In this document: piece by piece, positions 53,056 to 64,000 of the stretch
Layout: each line of letters starts with the position of its first letter
Position numbering within the stretch: the first letter of the stretch is position 1
DNA from: Parelaphostrongylus tenuis
Lineage: Eukaryota > Nematoda > Chromadorea > Rhabditida > Metastrongylidae
Assembly (NCBI GenBank): GCA_019055375.1
Contig: JAHQIW010004345.1
Span: forward strand, 1-64,000
Length of the DNA stretch: 64,000 bases
Direction of reading: 5' to 3'
The notes under the pieces: model-generated
What the model was told of the DNA's origin: nothing
Database searches by the model: none
What the model saw: only the letters and a program-made list of their open reading frames with translations
Translations under genes and position numbers: made by a program

Positions 53056-54891
53056 TAGAAAGATCATATTGATCTACAATCACTTAGCCAAAACCTCCAT
53101 AACCCTAGCAGAAAACGTTAGAAACGAATTTGGATCACATAGTAAAAGCTTCATCTTGAAACACTCACCATTTTGATGTTTTGGGTCTATCAATTATTCA
53201 TTGAAGACCAGCCGGTTAGGGTCAGTGCATCAGTGGGCTTTGCCTAACTCAGGCCGGAAAGATCAGCCTGAGGTATGATTCGAGGTCACGCGCAATTACG
53301 AGGCACTCCTCTTTTCGGTTCATTTTTAGGCCTTTGCTATGTATCCAAAAGGCTTTTAAGGTTTTACGCGCAGATGTTTTTGATTCTTGCGCGAGGATCG
53401 TGATTTTGACGCCGAACATTACTCCTGCATGTTTTTTGTCCCTATGCGCGCCTAGTGGGGTTTTTGGATTGGAGTTGCGTAACTCAGTTAGTGCTACACG
53501 GAGGAATAGTGGTCTGCCCGTTTCGCCAATGTACTCATCGCCGCATGCCTCGCTAGAGACTAGGTAAATTGTACCCGATCTCATGCAGTCGTTGTCTTTG
53601 CCGCTTGGGCAAACTTTGCAGTCAATGGTTTCGCAGAGGCGGTCATACAGTCGGTTGCGGACTAATTGGCGCTTAAGTGTCTTTGGGGATATTTTAACTA
53701 TTGCTACCAAATAATCCAAACGCTCTTTTTAGGCAGCGTTTAATAGGTGTACTTACTTCTTCAGAGATTAAAGGCAGGAGGAAAGGAACCTTGATTTCTC
53801 CAGACTTGTCGTTTGGGAGCAAAGAATTACTTCTAAATCTAACCTGAGAAGTTCCATCCGTATCGTAGTCATCTAAGATGGCTATCTTTCGCGCCAAGCT
53901 TAAAGATCCTACCTTGTGTTCTTTTTCTGTGCACACATTTGTCGCTTTGCGGAACATGTTCTACAGAAGCGCGCGTTTTATGTGTGAAGGATGGGTTGGT
54001 AGGTAATGAACCAAAATGTTTTGTTGCTCGGTTTTCGGTACCATTTTGTATCGTAAGAGCTTTCGGATAGGTTGACCTGAACAATAAAAAGGGGAGCCAA
54101 TTTGCTTTCGGTGTCTCACGGGTGAACTTTATGTACTCTGACTGACTGTTCAGCAACTCAAAACATTTGCCCATCTCCTCTTGGGTTGAGCAGACGACAA
54201 AACAGTCATCTATATATCTGCAGTAGAGTAACGGCCGGAGATCGATTATTAGGCTCTCCACTTCAAACATAAGGGCTACAGCAAGGGTTGGCGATGTCGT
54301 TGTCCCATTGCAAGTCCTCTGATTTGGGCAAATAGTTTCCCGGACCATCTAAAGATTGAACGGTTTAGGCACTCTTTTAAATGAGCCATAACCTGCCGGA
54401 TGGAGAAGCCACACATGTTTGTGGTCCTTTCGTGCTCTGTTAAAAGCTCGTATATGGCTTGCATTGCGGATTCATTCGACACGTTTGTATAAAGGGCGGT
54501 TACGTCGAAAGATTCCATCACGTACGCGTTGTTGGGGGACGCGTTACGTAAATGGTCTAGGAACATTTAGGTGTTTGTGAGATGGGCTGGAATGTGCTTC
54601 AGTAATTGGACTAGTATTAGGTTTAGAAACCACGTTATCTGTCCGTTGGTCCGCCTACGCAGCTGATGATGGGTCTAACTTTGAAATTTCATGGATTAGT
54701 AGACAAAAAATCATCAGTGCATACCAACTTATGAGTTTTGATAAGTAAGTATAAGACGGGACATGATGGTAGACTAAGTTTATTATACCTTTCCTTCGAG
54801 TGCTTTATTAAGACCACGCTCAAATTTCAATAGATCCTTTCATTATTATTTGAGCCAACATGTCATGTGGTCTGGTAAAGGCTCTTGTACA

Positions 54892-54933
54892 GCCGAGACA
54901 CGTGTTTCGTCCTTACAGACTCATCAGCCGGGC
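54892..54933 (-). ncRNA. Hammerhead ribozyme, canonical (third copy, one base lost)
   Basis: The same ribozyme as 22040-22082, but stem I has lost one C, so the 3' strand is UCGGC. Core, stem II with GUAA loop, GAA and ACACGUGU are unchanged. Confidence 0.75.
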
Positions 54934-56008
54934 AGAACCCGTCGTCTGTCGATCTTTTCATAGTCAGTTCTCTCAGGAGCGTCACACTCATTATATATGT
55001 TATAACTGGAACTAAACACTCCAGCGGTAGTGGTTAAGGATTTTGAGAGTGTCGTTTAAAATATGCTGAATTGATATCTACCTTGTTATTGGGATCTTGC
55101 GGTCTTAAGAGCGCTCGAGGAAAAGGTGGTGTTGGCATTGGCCCTACGTTTTGTTGTTCGTGCCTGTTGATTGATTCTAGTCTGGCTTTATAGCGGTGTC
55201 GATCTTGGAGTTCTTACAATTTGCATGCGATGCTGCACAGGGTTTTCTTAGAAATGGTTGAGCTGGTGAGAAACTTGGGCCCATTTCCAAGAGAGAGCGT
55301 GCATTATCGGGAAGAGTCATGCCTCCTGACACAGTGACCCTCTATATTTTAGCACATTACTGATGTCAGCTTGACTCTTAGGGCTTTCGTTAACGGTGTA
55401 TGTGGTGCTTTGTCGATGAAGCTGGTCTACGCGACTGCTTAAAAAGTTTTCTCTAATTTTCTGCGTAAGGTTACTTTAGCAGTTGACCTAATAGAATCGC
55501 AGATCAAAAGTGACCCACCCTTGATTTTATCTAAAGGCAATCCTCCAAAAACTGGATGCAATACAACTCTTTCGATTCACGCTTATTCAATTGAGAATAT
55601 AGTGATCTTGCTTGAATCGAAGTGCTTCCCATAGAAGCCGCATTTCGATATCCACAATTCGTTGACCCTCCTTTGGCCGGCCACACAGCTCGTGAAGTCG
55701 TTTTCGTCTGATGAAGTTTGGAACGATTCGGTGTTTTAAGCAGCGACGGAGGAAAATAATTGTTTGTCTAGCTATGACGATCTTTTGTCTCAGTGCCAAG
55801 ACTTCTTTTACTAGTCGGTAATATTTGGTTGGAACAGTGTGTAATAAATTCCAAAACCGACTACTATTAACCTCGGCATAGTTCGAATAGATGAATATTT
55901 TCTTCTGTTTAGCCATTCCGAGGTGCTACTGATATTTTTTATTGAATTTTAGCGAAGCATGCAACAATACTGTTGGTAATGCAGCTTGAATATACAATAT
56001 TAAGTGCC

Positions 56009-56275
56009 CAATGATCGATCTCCGGCCGTTACTATACTAAAGGTATATAGATGACTGTTTTGTCTTCTGCTCAGCCCAAGAGGAGATGGACAATTGTTTT
56101 GAGTTGCTGAACAGTCAGTCAGAGTACATAAGATTCACCAGTGAGACACCAAAAGATGACGGCTTCCCTTCTGAACGGTGAAATGAACTTGAGCGTTAAA
56201 GGCCATATTACAGAGTGGTACCGAAGGCCAAGTTATTCCACTATTTCTCCTCTCATCCTAAAGTGCTCCTCATTT
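56009..56275 (+). pseudogene. Penelope-like RT fragment, opposite orientation
   Basis: Plus-strand match to the PLE RT motif C region and beyond, in shifting frames: GATCTCCGGCCGTTACTATA (for DLRPLLY), a YIDDCFVFCS-like stretch, CFELLNSQSEYIRFTSETPK, then MNLSVKGHITEWYRRP. It abuts the 5' end of copy B, forming another head-to-head junction. Its 3' part is missing. Confidence 0.7.
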
Positions 56276-56374
56276 TAGGTGGACTGAAGGGGAGTTGCCG
56301 ACCTCATACAATGCAGACCAGCTTTCTGTTCCCTGAAAAGATGGCAAATTTGATTGAGGCTTGAGGCGTAATCG

Positions 56375-57060
56375 AACCAATATTTACTTACTTGGATACT
56401 TGGATGGTCCGTCTTCACGAATTGTGCGGACTCCAGCACATCTTCCATTCGTGTATTTTACTCGCGACTGCCGTCCATGGTGGTGGTTTGACTCAAGCAT
56501 AACGGCTGGCTCGGGTTTCACCCGTGATCTGGAGAATATAGGCGAGTATGAATACATAATACGAATACGGATGCGAATACAGCTGATCAATTCTTCTAAC
56601 GAACACTCCGCCCAAGGTGTAAGTGGTGGCCTTGGTGACGGGTGTATTATCGTAGAGTCCACGCTACAATTAGTTTTGCCCACTTGTCGTCGATCGCCTT
56701 GCTATACGGTTGACCCCTCTGTGTTCCGTCATTGATGCATGTCCTTCTAGGTAGAAAAGATGTGATAACTTTCGATATCCTAACTGTGCAAGCCGGCTAC
56801 GTGTTGGAATGTCGACTGATTTTCAGAAGACATTGTTCGAGCGCTCTGTGAGTCGTATCAGTGGTCTTGACATAATCGAAATATTAGCCCACGTCTCCGC
56901 TGCATAACAGAGCACCAGGAAGACCGTTGGATCGAAAAGGTTAGCGCTTAATTTGGGGTCCGTTCTTTGGTAGATGGCTTTTTGAGAGGCTCGAATGCGG
57001 CCCACGCATGCTTCCAAGTTTCCCCTTTATTATATTCTCCTTATTCAGTGAACGACCAAA
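56375..57060 (-). pseudogene. RTE fragment (family of copy 2), 3' end
   Basis: Minus strand: NLFDPTVFLVLCYAAETWAN (56823-57017), a gap, then the family 3' end with CCATGGACGGCAGTCGCGAG and the short tail read here as TACTTACTTGG at 56385. The reading frame is broken. 5'-truncated copy. Confidence 0.7.
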
Positions 57061-57354
57061 ATACACGTACGAGGAGGTCGCCAAAATCGAGAATCATCAA
57101 ATTTGATATTCATTGATCTTTGGTTTGATATTCGTTCCAGATCATAATTACACCATCGGTTTACACCATCGCAGCCTTGCATTGTTTTGAAACAGGATGC
57201 CTTGAAAGAGGATGAGATTGCGGCGACGTCGACTGACAATGTCCTATTGTAGCTGTCCTGGTGCTCACAGTTCCGCTTGGCATTGATCATCTCTCCGGCT
57301 GGTAGCAAGTCCATAATTTGAATAGGTTTGTCAAACAACTCAATTACTTATGGT

Positions 57355-57525
57355 TTATGAATTTGGTGTTTCGAATATATCCAATGATGTTGATGTGCAA
57401 AGCTTTGACGTCACGCGCAACTCGAACCCGCAATTCACCCTTTCCGGAGGTACGAGACTGGCCAGTTACCAAAACCGACGCCTGTTTGGTCACCACTCTT
57501 TCCACGCTACAACGTAACAGTCTAT
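57355..57525 (-). repeat. tRNA-like interspersed repeat
   Basis: On the minus strand: CAAACAGGCGTCGGTTTTGG, GCGGGTTCGAGTTGCGCG (box B), tail with CATCAACATCATTGGATAT. The same family as 36935-37120. Confidence 0.55.
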
Positions 57526-57689
57526 CCTCAAATATGCTGTTTATTGCTCTAGTGCCGTAACTTGTAAAAGACTTAAGAAGAGCAATACATCGAGTATGAA
57601 GGAAGAATGAAACAAAAGAAAGATCTCGTGCCAGTGGGTTAATTAAGTGGTTTCTGAAGCAAAACTAATTAGTATAGAAGAAGTGAGTT

Positions 57690-57850
57690 GACAGGTCATT
57701 TTCGATGTTTGGCATGACATGGACGGAAACTGTCAATTCGGAGAAACTATTTGTTACGTAGTCCTTGCCAACTGTGGTTTTGCGCACTTCAGATTGTACA
57801 GGAAAAGCAATTTCAAATGTACATCTGGGAATATTCAGTGATATACAAAA
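57690..57850 (+). repeat. Fragment related to the 49.2/50.4-kb repeat pair
   Basis: TTGTTACGTAGTCCTTGCCA, TTTTGCGCACTTC and CAATTTCAAATGTACATCTGG follow the same order as in the two larger copies. Weak similarity. Confidence 0.35.
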
Positions 57851-58384
57851 CATTAGACTCTAAGCGGAACTTGAATACTGATAAGACTGACAGCTGCGAT
57901 GTACATATCGAAGAAAGAGTGATAGTAAAGTAGTGACGTCGGTGATGTAGCGGTTGCACGCGGCCTTGATTTGGATGAAACGCGAGTTCAACTTTCGCGT
58001 GGAAGCGGATGTATTGCATAGCATCGGTGCGCTTGCATGTATATCTGAGGCAACATTGTGTTGCTATAAAACAGTATGAATAATAATTTAATCCAAGTGT
58101 AAATTCCGAAGTACATCGTAAGCGCAGAGATGAGCGTCTCGTCATGACGTGTGATTTCGCATCATATCATAAATCGAATTTTTGATCTGAGCCAGGCACA
58201 ATGCTCAGCCTTACATGATACTGTGCGATTGGTCTAAATTATGACTGATAGGCCATAAAACAGCAAAAAATCCTGAGAATTCAATTGAAGCTGCCTAATA
58301 TGAGATTGAAACGCTGAAGCATTGAGTTTTATCTGTCTCTATTTTGCTAATTTAAAGCTGAGTTAAACTGCATGTGAATATCTG

Positions 58385-58435
58385 ACTCTTCCAGGCTCCG
58401 AAGAAAGTGACACCTCTAAACTTTCAGCCATTGGA
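58385..58435 (+). repeat. Decayed Penelope-like 3' end motif
   Basis: CCAGGCTCCGAAGAAAGTG then CTAAACTTTCAGCC is a mutated version of the compact PLE hammerhead block at 44218-44252 (core CUCCGAAGA, GAAA changed to UAAA). Confidence 0.4.
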
Positions 58436-59019
58436 TTTTTATAGTGCTGTATTATAGTTTCTCATAAACACTGCATTCAACAACTTTGGATCTGCTTATC
58501 AACGAAGATTACATCACTAGTAGTCGTGGCACACAAAGCAGTACCAAACCATTGATTGGGTTTCTTATGCCTTTTTTACTGCTTTTTCACATTCCGCGGG
58601 CGCGTCCCTTGCATTTACTATTCGTTCCCTTCATAATTCACGAGGTCTTCAAATCCTCGTCTGCATTCGGTAGCTGCTTCAGAATTTCGGCGTTGCAAAA
58701 AATTTTTGTATGAGTTTGAGTTGACTCTCGACGAAATCCTGAGACAACTGGGAAGGGTGCTCCGAGAGCCTTACCATTTATGAGCGCCGTGTTTCGTAAA
58801 TTGGACAGCGTGAGCTGATCGCAGCTCAACCGTGTCTTGGTATTGTCATATGATTCACAATAATGATTTGGTCATGTTTCAGATAGAATAAGTTTAGCTT
58901 CTCAACTCTCAGATATCGGAATGATCACTGACGTCTATTACACAGTTATAGGGTGGATACATTTTGAATTATCATCACTGAAATCTACGGTTTCACTAGG
59001 CTTTGTATACTTTGCGAAT

Positions 59020-60060
59020 CTTAACCTGTTCACATTCTGCCATAATGCTGCCCTTCTCACGTAAATATCTTTTCTGATCGCCTTCCTGGAATGCTCACCA
59101 ATTTCGTGGGTTGGTAAAAGCGAAGGCTCGTCCGGGTTTTTGGAAAAGAATGCCTCTTGGTGACCTATGAACTCTTGGTCTTTATGCAGCTAACGTAGGA
59201 TGTCAGATTAGGTGGCCGCATTCTCCGCTAATGTTGTAAATAATGGGTTGAATAATGATCTCAATAGATCTCTGTTCATAGTGGCTTTAGATTTCGTTCT
59301 GCGAACTTGGTAACTTTTTTCGCTGTTTTGCAAGTATCGGAAATGGGTATTTTCTGAACCAACTTCATCCATTCCTTCTCATGCCATTGCATACATAACG
59401 ATGCTTATTTGAAAGATTTCCCTTTAAACACCTAATAGACCAATATGTTTTGCCACCCAGGTGTTGATGCCATTTTACAACGTGATTGTTTTCCGATAAT
59501 TAAGGCTCAAAATAAAATTAATGTCCTTTTGACTTCTCTCTGATGAATTTTATGTGCTCAGATAGCTCGTCCAAAAAGCCAAAAAATTTCCATATCTTGT
59601 CTTGCTCAGATAAATAAAATAGTCATTGTCGACCTAAAATAGAAGAGAAAGTTGAATACGAGTGCTTCTACCTTAGACTTCAACGTTATAGTGACGCTTG
59701 GCACTTGTCGCTTTATCACTCCCAACCCCTAGACGCGTAATAGTTCCCGGATGATCCGAATACTGAGCTGTTTTGGCACTCTTTCAAGGGGACCACGAGC
59801 TTTGAACCAACATTTTTGTTACTCTTCGTGTTGCACAAAGAGTTGTAAGTTTGTTCCATAGTGGAATCATTCAACAAGCTTGCATATGAGATGAACATGG
59901 AAAGACCCCATAAGATACGCGGTATTGGGAGACGCGTAGGCGGACAGTTCAGGAATAAGTGAGTGCTTATGAGATAAGTTGGGATGTATTCCAGAAAGCC
60001 GGATGAGCACTGAGGTTTACAAACCACGTTATTTATCCGACCGGTCATTAAATGGCTAAT
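59020..60060 (-). pseudogene. Old Penelope-like RT remnant
   Basis: Minus strand, many frameshifts. The strand before motif A is recognisable (ISTHLFLNCPPTRLPIP), followed by a damaged motif A region and VVPLKECQNSSVFGSSGNYY. A YVDNDYFIYLS-like stretch (about 59630) corresponds to YIDDCFVVCS. A RSKNILVY-like stretch follows near 59440. It is much more diverged than copies A-C and lacks an identifiable GIY-YIG domain. Confidence 0.6.
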
Positions 60061-60748
60061 ATTTTCAACAATGCGTGGTCCATAAAACTATGACTGAGTG
60101 ACCACAATTTCCACCACCTTACATGATTTCTTTGTGCAATTCATCGAACTTATAAATTTCAAAGGTTACTCTCTTGAAGGTCATAACTGAATTGATTCCT
60201 TGTCCACCACGTAGGAGAAATGTCTGAATACATGGCCAATTGTAAACACACTCTTTGTAATATATGCTATTATCTCAACAGTAATTCTCTTTTGTGTCCT
60301 CTCCGCAAATGAATTTGAACGCCTGAATAGCTCTTGTTATCCTTTATTTACGTTACAAAAAATCCACCTTCCTTAACATCATCACTGATCAAACTACTTC
60401 TCACCATGTGATCCATAAAGCAAATCGGTGTCGATTTTCACCCTATCATTCATATGAACCATCTTGAAAAAACGCGGAAAGTTACTGGTAGTTGAGCAAA
60501 TGATGTTGATTTGATGATATGAGCACACTTTCAGTTTACAGACGGAGCACACACGTAACGGTCTCCTCAGGCACAAATAGATCATACACTGTGGCGGATG
60601 GCTGAAAGCAAAACCATCATAAGACTGACACGGTTTACTGCCACGATAACAGTCAGCAATCATCCATCATCAGATATTCACAATCAAGAAACTATTATCG
60701 AACATAGTCTGTGAGAATGCTTAGAGACTTTTCGAAGTTGGTAAGTTA

Positions 60749-60795
60749 GAGCCATACGTACGTTTCGGCGGTGTCGTTCGCTTCATCAGTGGCCC
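60749..60795 (-). ncRNA. Hammerhead ribozyme-like motif, tandem unit 1
   Basis: On the minus strand: stem I GGGCCA/UGGCUC (6 pairs, one G-U), core CUGAUGA, stem II with GCG/CGC, GAA, self-complementary ACGUACGU, A at the cleavage position. The closing pair of stem II is A-C. All invariant core bases are present. Confidence 0.6.
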
Positions 60796-61036
60796 ACGTT
60801 CTACAGTGAACCCTACTTTATAGCAAGGATGGGGAGTCGTTGTTCATGGTGATAGCACATGATGTTGTGCTGTCACTATTTTTCCAGTCAACGGATTAGG
60901 GAAGGTTGTAATTATTTTATTATAATTATGTAACTATGTAAAAATTCATTCTATCAACTGTTTCTAAACTTCGCTATAAGCATTTTATACTATTGTGTAA
61001 TAGAATGTTCAAAGCCTTATCGAGGTTGACACGTCA

Positions 61037-61079
61037 GAGCCATCATATGCTTCTGCGGTGTCTGCTTCGTCAGTGGCCC
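61037..61079 (-). ncRNA. Hammerhead-like motif, tandem unit 2 (degenerate)
   Basis: Stem I GGGCCA/UGGCUC and core CUGACGA are kept. The segment after GAA is GCAUAUG, so the expected A-U pair next to the cleavage site is missing. Probably inactive. Confidence 0.4.
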
Positions 61080-61596
61080 ACACCCCACACTGGGCCCTCT
61101 TTTTTTTATAAAAAATTTGTCGCTACGATAGTACCGAATATTATTTGAGTGATTTCTATAAACGTATTTTTAATCAAAAGCAGCCTATATGTTCAAATAC
61201 CTTCAATTTCAACGCAAAACCTACATTCTTGGGAGAAACAATGGCTTTCGAACTGTTGCTGCAAATTTAATCTTATTCATTTTCAATTCTCTACATCAAC
61301 ATTCGTATATCTTTGCAGTGTAGCTCGAGAAATTTACTCAACATTGGGAAACAATGGGCACCCTTTTATTATGATTAACATTTGTAAATTACTCTATATA
61401 CAATAGTTGAATGGACACGAAAGGGAAAGTTAGCCTTCCTATCGTACGCAATTACAAATTCTACGTCTTAAGCCGAACGCTTGCGGCCACATTTCTGATG
61501 ATGAAAATCGAAGCAAGGAATAAACATGTGTTTTACACAGGCTACTCCCGCATATACTTGCGCCGCCAAGGTTTCAAGCACCTGCTTTCCACTCAC

Positions 61597-61717
61597 CATT
61601 TCATAGCATTTGACAGAACGTCCTCTTTAGGCGCTTTCAAAAACACGGCTCCATGTCGGCCGTGGAAAAGCGTCATTCTAGGCAGCCGAGGTATACTCTC
61701 CACTTGTACCGGTAGAT
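61597..61717 (-). CDS. Possible internal exon, unrecognised
   Basis: Minus-strand frame with MTLFHGRHGAVFLKAPKEDV and LSNAMK, ending at a good GTGAGT donor. It reads like conserved protein. No downstream exon joins in phase without a stop, and the acceptor is unclear. The plus-strand 102-codon frame over the same bases is the alternative. Confidence 0.25.
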
Positions 61718-62879
61718 GACGAAATGTTTGATCTACTCACTTAATGTGCTTGATTTGCCCAGCTGGTATTCTCCACTTCTACCACGAACTTCACAACACA
61801 TTTTGGAAGCAATGTACAAACAAAATATTAATATCACTGCTGGAGGAAATGCTTTCCCTCAGATTTCTATTTAGGTTCTTCTTACAATTTCACAAATAGC
61901 AGTTAATAGTCTACAAAGCGGTAACTCCTGTTGCCAAGAAGCGATACCATTTTCTCACATTACACTTCTGAAATTGTAACAGTCACTACCAAGAACTTCT
62001 AAATGCCCACAATCCTACAAAATAAACAATGAGATCGTAGATTACGCATTTCCTAGGGTATATATTGCCTATTCTATAGAAAATATGATACACATTCAAT
62101 TTAAAGGCATTGTCAAGGTATTAGGCTTTTGTTGTCTGAGTGTATCCGGCTCCTCTTTCCGTACAGTAACTATTAATTATTCAAAATGACGATGTAGCGA
62201 AAAAAACCATACAGAGTAGAACTCATTCCCATAGCTACCCATAGGTAGAAAAAAATGAGTTCTTTTCGATGATAGAGCAGGCACTTTTTGAGACATTGCT
62301 GTATGATGACTTTCTAAAAGACTCTTGATTATTCGGAAGCTCAAACATGCGAAGATCTAAGAACGTACTTGCCTCCGTAAAATTTTCATACCATTCGAAA
62401 GGAGCAAGAGCGTTTAGACGGTCATGGTGGTCAGCAATATCCTAGTTCTTTGGTTTCCGATTTTCCAGATTCACTTGTCAGAACCTTGCATTTGCAATTG
62501 CGGATTTCGGTCTCGTGCTACTGCAGAACTGGCAACATCAAATAACAGGATGCTATAGTTGCTTAGGCGGTTCGAAAGAATTTCTCGTCTTCTTCGACGA
62601 CGAGCCTCTTCGTTCTCCTTCAGACAACGTCAAGCTGCCGCCATCAGTCAATTCCCTCCTTGAATGGATTAGTTAATTTTCTTGGCTCCTCTAAGATTTT
62701 TGATAATCTCTCAATTTTTAAGAGCTATCCGCTTGTTATACCGATCACATTGGTTCTTCTCCATGCATACCCATTCATTCTGAACTTCTGTGTAATTCGC
62801 TTTATTAAGGTCAAATTCTACTAATCCTCTTTACCTAATATGCTCGCCGCATTCACGTTGTCTCCCTTTCCGTTGTATA

Positions 62880-63830
62880 ATATGGGACAAACACTTTTGC
62901 GGCGGGTTACTTTAACAAACGAGCTATGTTCTCTTCGCCATCAAAGGCAAGGCAGCTAGTCCCATGTTAAACCCGATCATCTTACATCAAACCCATATGG
63001 CCCAGTTGCAACACATATGATCACCTACTAGCTATCACTTTGGGTGCTAAGTTTCACGGGGCGTACATAGCGACATACTAAACTCCGCCGATTAGTCGTG
63101 CCCCATAGTCACGTTAATGGCTTTGAACATTGCCTCAGCTTATTGTATCAACTATTGTCACTTAATCCTGTATAATCATCCATACTATCTCTTTAAAGTG
63201 CTAAGTTTGTCTCTTTTCTTCTCTTTTCTGCTGCGGAAGATATTTTAGAGCAACATCTTGCCTATCCCCTTTTGTACGCATGTTAACCTTTCTGTTTTCA
63301 AATCCAACCCTTTGTGTGCGTAGATTTTTTATGTAACCGTAGGCTTACTGTATCGCTTCATCTGGCAAACTCTTTATCGGTGGTCCATATATAAGCTTCT
63401 GTCGAAACAGAAAGGTCAGTTGCCATGTTGTCAGCGGTGTTATGTAGCCGTTATCAGTTGTCAGTTGTAAATCAGCAACTGTCGTCAGTCAGCAGGTAGT
63501 GATAGGTCGTTAAGATTACTGTAATCCTACCGTACTCAGTCCACTTAACCGGTTGGTCTACTGACAGTTTATCCACAGTAAGCTTGTTAATTTTGCGGTG
63601 TTCTACGCCTACATTGTCAGGTCAGTGTTAATTGCAATCACCTTTAGAGAGTTCAGAGTCAATTCCAAACAGCTGGCGACCACGGCAGTCAATTCCAAAC
63701 AATCAGAGAGAACCCAAACATGCCGTAAAATATGCGAAAACGAAGGCTGACCATCTGCCTTCTCGTTCACCAGTTATGTAACCAATAAAGAAGAAAGTAG
63801 TGGGAACAAGTAGACAAAACAAAAAGCATT
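62880..63830 (+). repeat. Possible LTR (BEL/Pao-like), low confidence
   Basis: A purine-containing TTTTGCGGCGGGTTA block, a TATATAAG box at about 63390 and an AATAAAG signal at about 63783 are spaced like the parts of a long terminal repeat. No second LTR or coding region was found in the window, so this could be a solo LTR or coincidence. Confidence 0.25.
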
Positions 63831-64000
63831 GGTGTAAAGTAGAAGTGACATTTATCTTTTGTAATAGCTTTTTCGTTTCGTTTCAAGGCTCCAACTTAAG
63901 GAGCGGCTTTCCAATAACTCATCACTAGTCAAAAAATAACAATGAGAGGTAAAATAATGAAACATCGAAGAAAAGGACAAAACAAATCGTTTGTTCGTTT

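Larger units (their letters stand above)
52850..56008 (-). pseudogene. Penelope-like retroelement copy B, nearly full length
   Basis: Read on the minus strand. A 5' terminal repeat (56008-55838) matches the 3' one (about 53015-52850). Then comes an N-terminal domain (55916-55587: ALRQKIVIARQTIIFLRRCL, a helical segment typical of PLE N-termini). Next is a damaged stretch to 55010, the remnant of a nested ribozyme element (55005-54780), and the RT with SFDVTALYTNV (motif A), IRGLAMGQ and LLYCRYIDDCFVVCSTQEEM (motif C, YIDD intact). The C-terminus has CETIDCKVCPSGKDNDC and the GIY-YIG domain (DEYIGETGRPLFLR, then a small deletion before TELRNSN). Stops and frameshifts inactivate it. It is the best source here for the order of PLE parts. 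Confidence 0.85.
60690..61110 (-). repeat. Tandem repeat unit (~285 bp) carrying hammerhead-like motifs
   Basis: Two copies of a block beginning GAATG(C/T)T-AGA/CAAAG and containing GAGCCAT ... CAGTGGCCCAC occur ~285 bp apart in the same orientation. Each has a hammerhead-like motif on the minus strand (60749-60795 and 61037-61079). The DNA between is AT-rich and non-coding. Direct repeats of a few hundred bases with a hammerhead in each resemble known ribozyme-bearing satellites and retrozymes. Confidence 0.5.

Overview
This window is repeat-rich eukaryotic DNA, most likely from a strongylid nematode such as a hookworm. That is inferred from three things: short introns (about 37-185 bp) with TTTCAG-type acceptors, two RTE retrotransposon families of the kind abundant in hookworm genomes, and Penelope-like elements (PLEs) with GIY-YIG endonucleases. 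There are no bacterial-type operons and no intact long host gene. Most of the recognisable DNA is mobile-element debris.

Layout. At 1-4 kb an inverted-repeat pair encloses unassigned DNA and a foldback repeat. At 4.3-8.2 kb is the only convincing host-gene region. It holds exons of an unrecognised gene (5.2-6.3 kb), then four exons of a GLD-1/Quaking-type STAR RNA-binding protein (KH plus QUA2 domains, 7.45-8.19 kb). These could belong to one transcript or two. The last STAR exon is out of frame by one base at an A-run. From 8.9-19 kb there are old interspersed repeats, an RTE fragment, tRNA-like repeats, a piggyBac-like remnant and a mariner deletion derivative. At 20.0-24.3 kb is a head-to-head pair of PLE copies behaving as one insertion. 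At 24.3-28.5 kb there is little beyond a SINE and possible orphan exons. At 28.6-34.5 kb two RTE elements of different families abut. At 36-42 kb are tRNA-like repeats, a GC-rich palindrome and an antisense RTE fragment. At 42.9-44.3 kb is a compact PLE derivative with an intact 272-codon GIY-YIG reading frame between inverted arms. From 45-51.4 kb are SINEs, a foldback repeat and two more mariner derivatives. At 52.85-56.0 kb is a nearly full-length PLE. From 56-61 kb are PLE, RTE and tRNA-like fragments and a tandem repeat. The last 2.3 kb is mostly unassigned, with a possible LTR.

The most notable theme is a dispersed set of hammerhead-ribozyme motifs. Three nearly identical canonical motifs (CUGAUGA core, GNRA-capped stem II) sit in the arms of a small element nested inside two PLE copies. 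A second, more compact type lies at the 3' end of each well-preserved PLE copy. It has a CUGANGA core, a GGC(G)-paired stem II, a self-complementary ACGU in place of stem III, and a 4-bp stem I. Further related motifs occur in a tandem repeat at 60.7-61.1 kb, in small inverted-repeat elements at 19.4 and 41.5 kb, and possibly in a foldback repeat at 1.76 kb. The better-preserved PLE insertions share one plan: two copies head to head, ribozyme-bearing 3' ends outward, flanked by 12-13 bp target-site duplications.

All family assignments come from reading motifs by eye. No database search was run, and exon boundaries are proposals from splice-site and frame logic.
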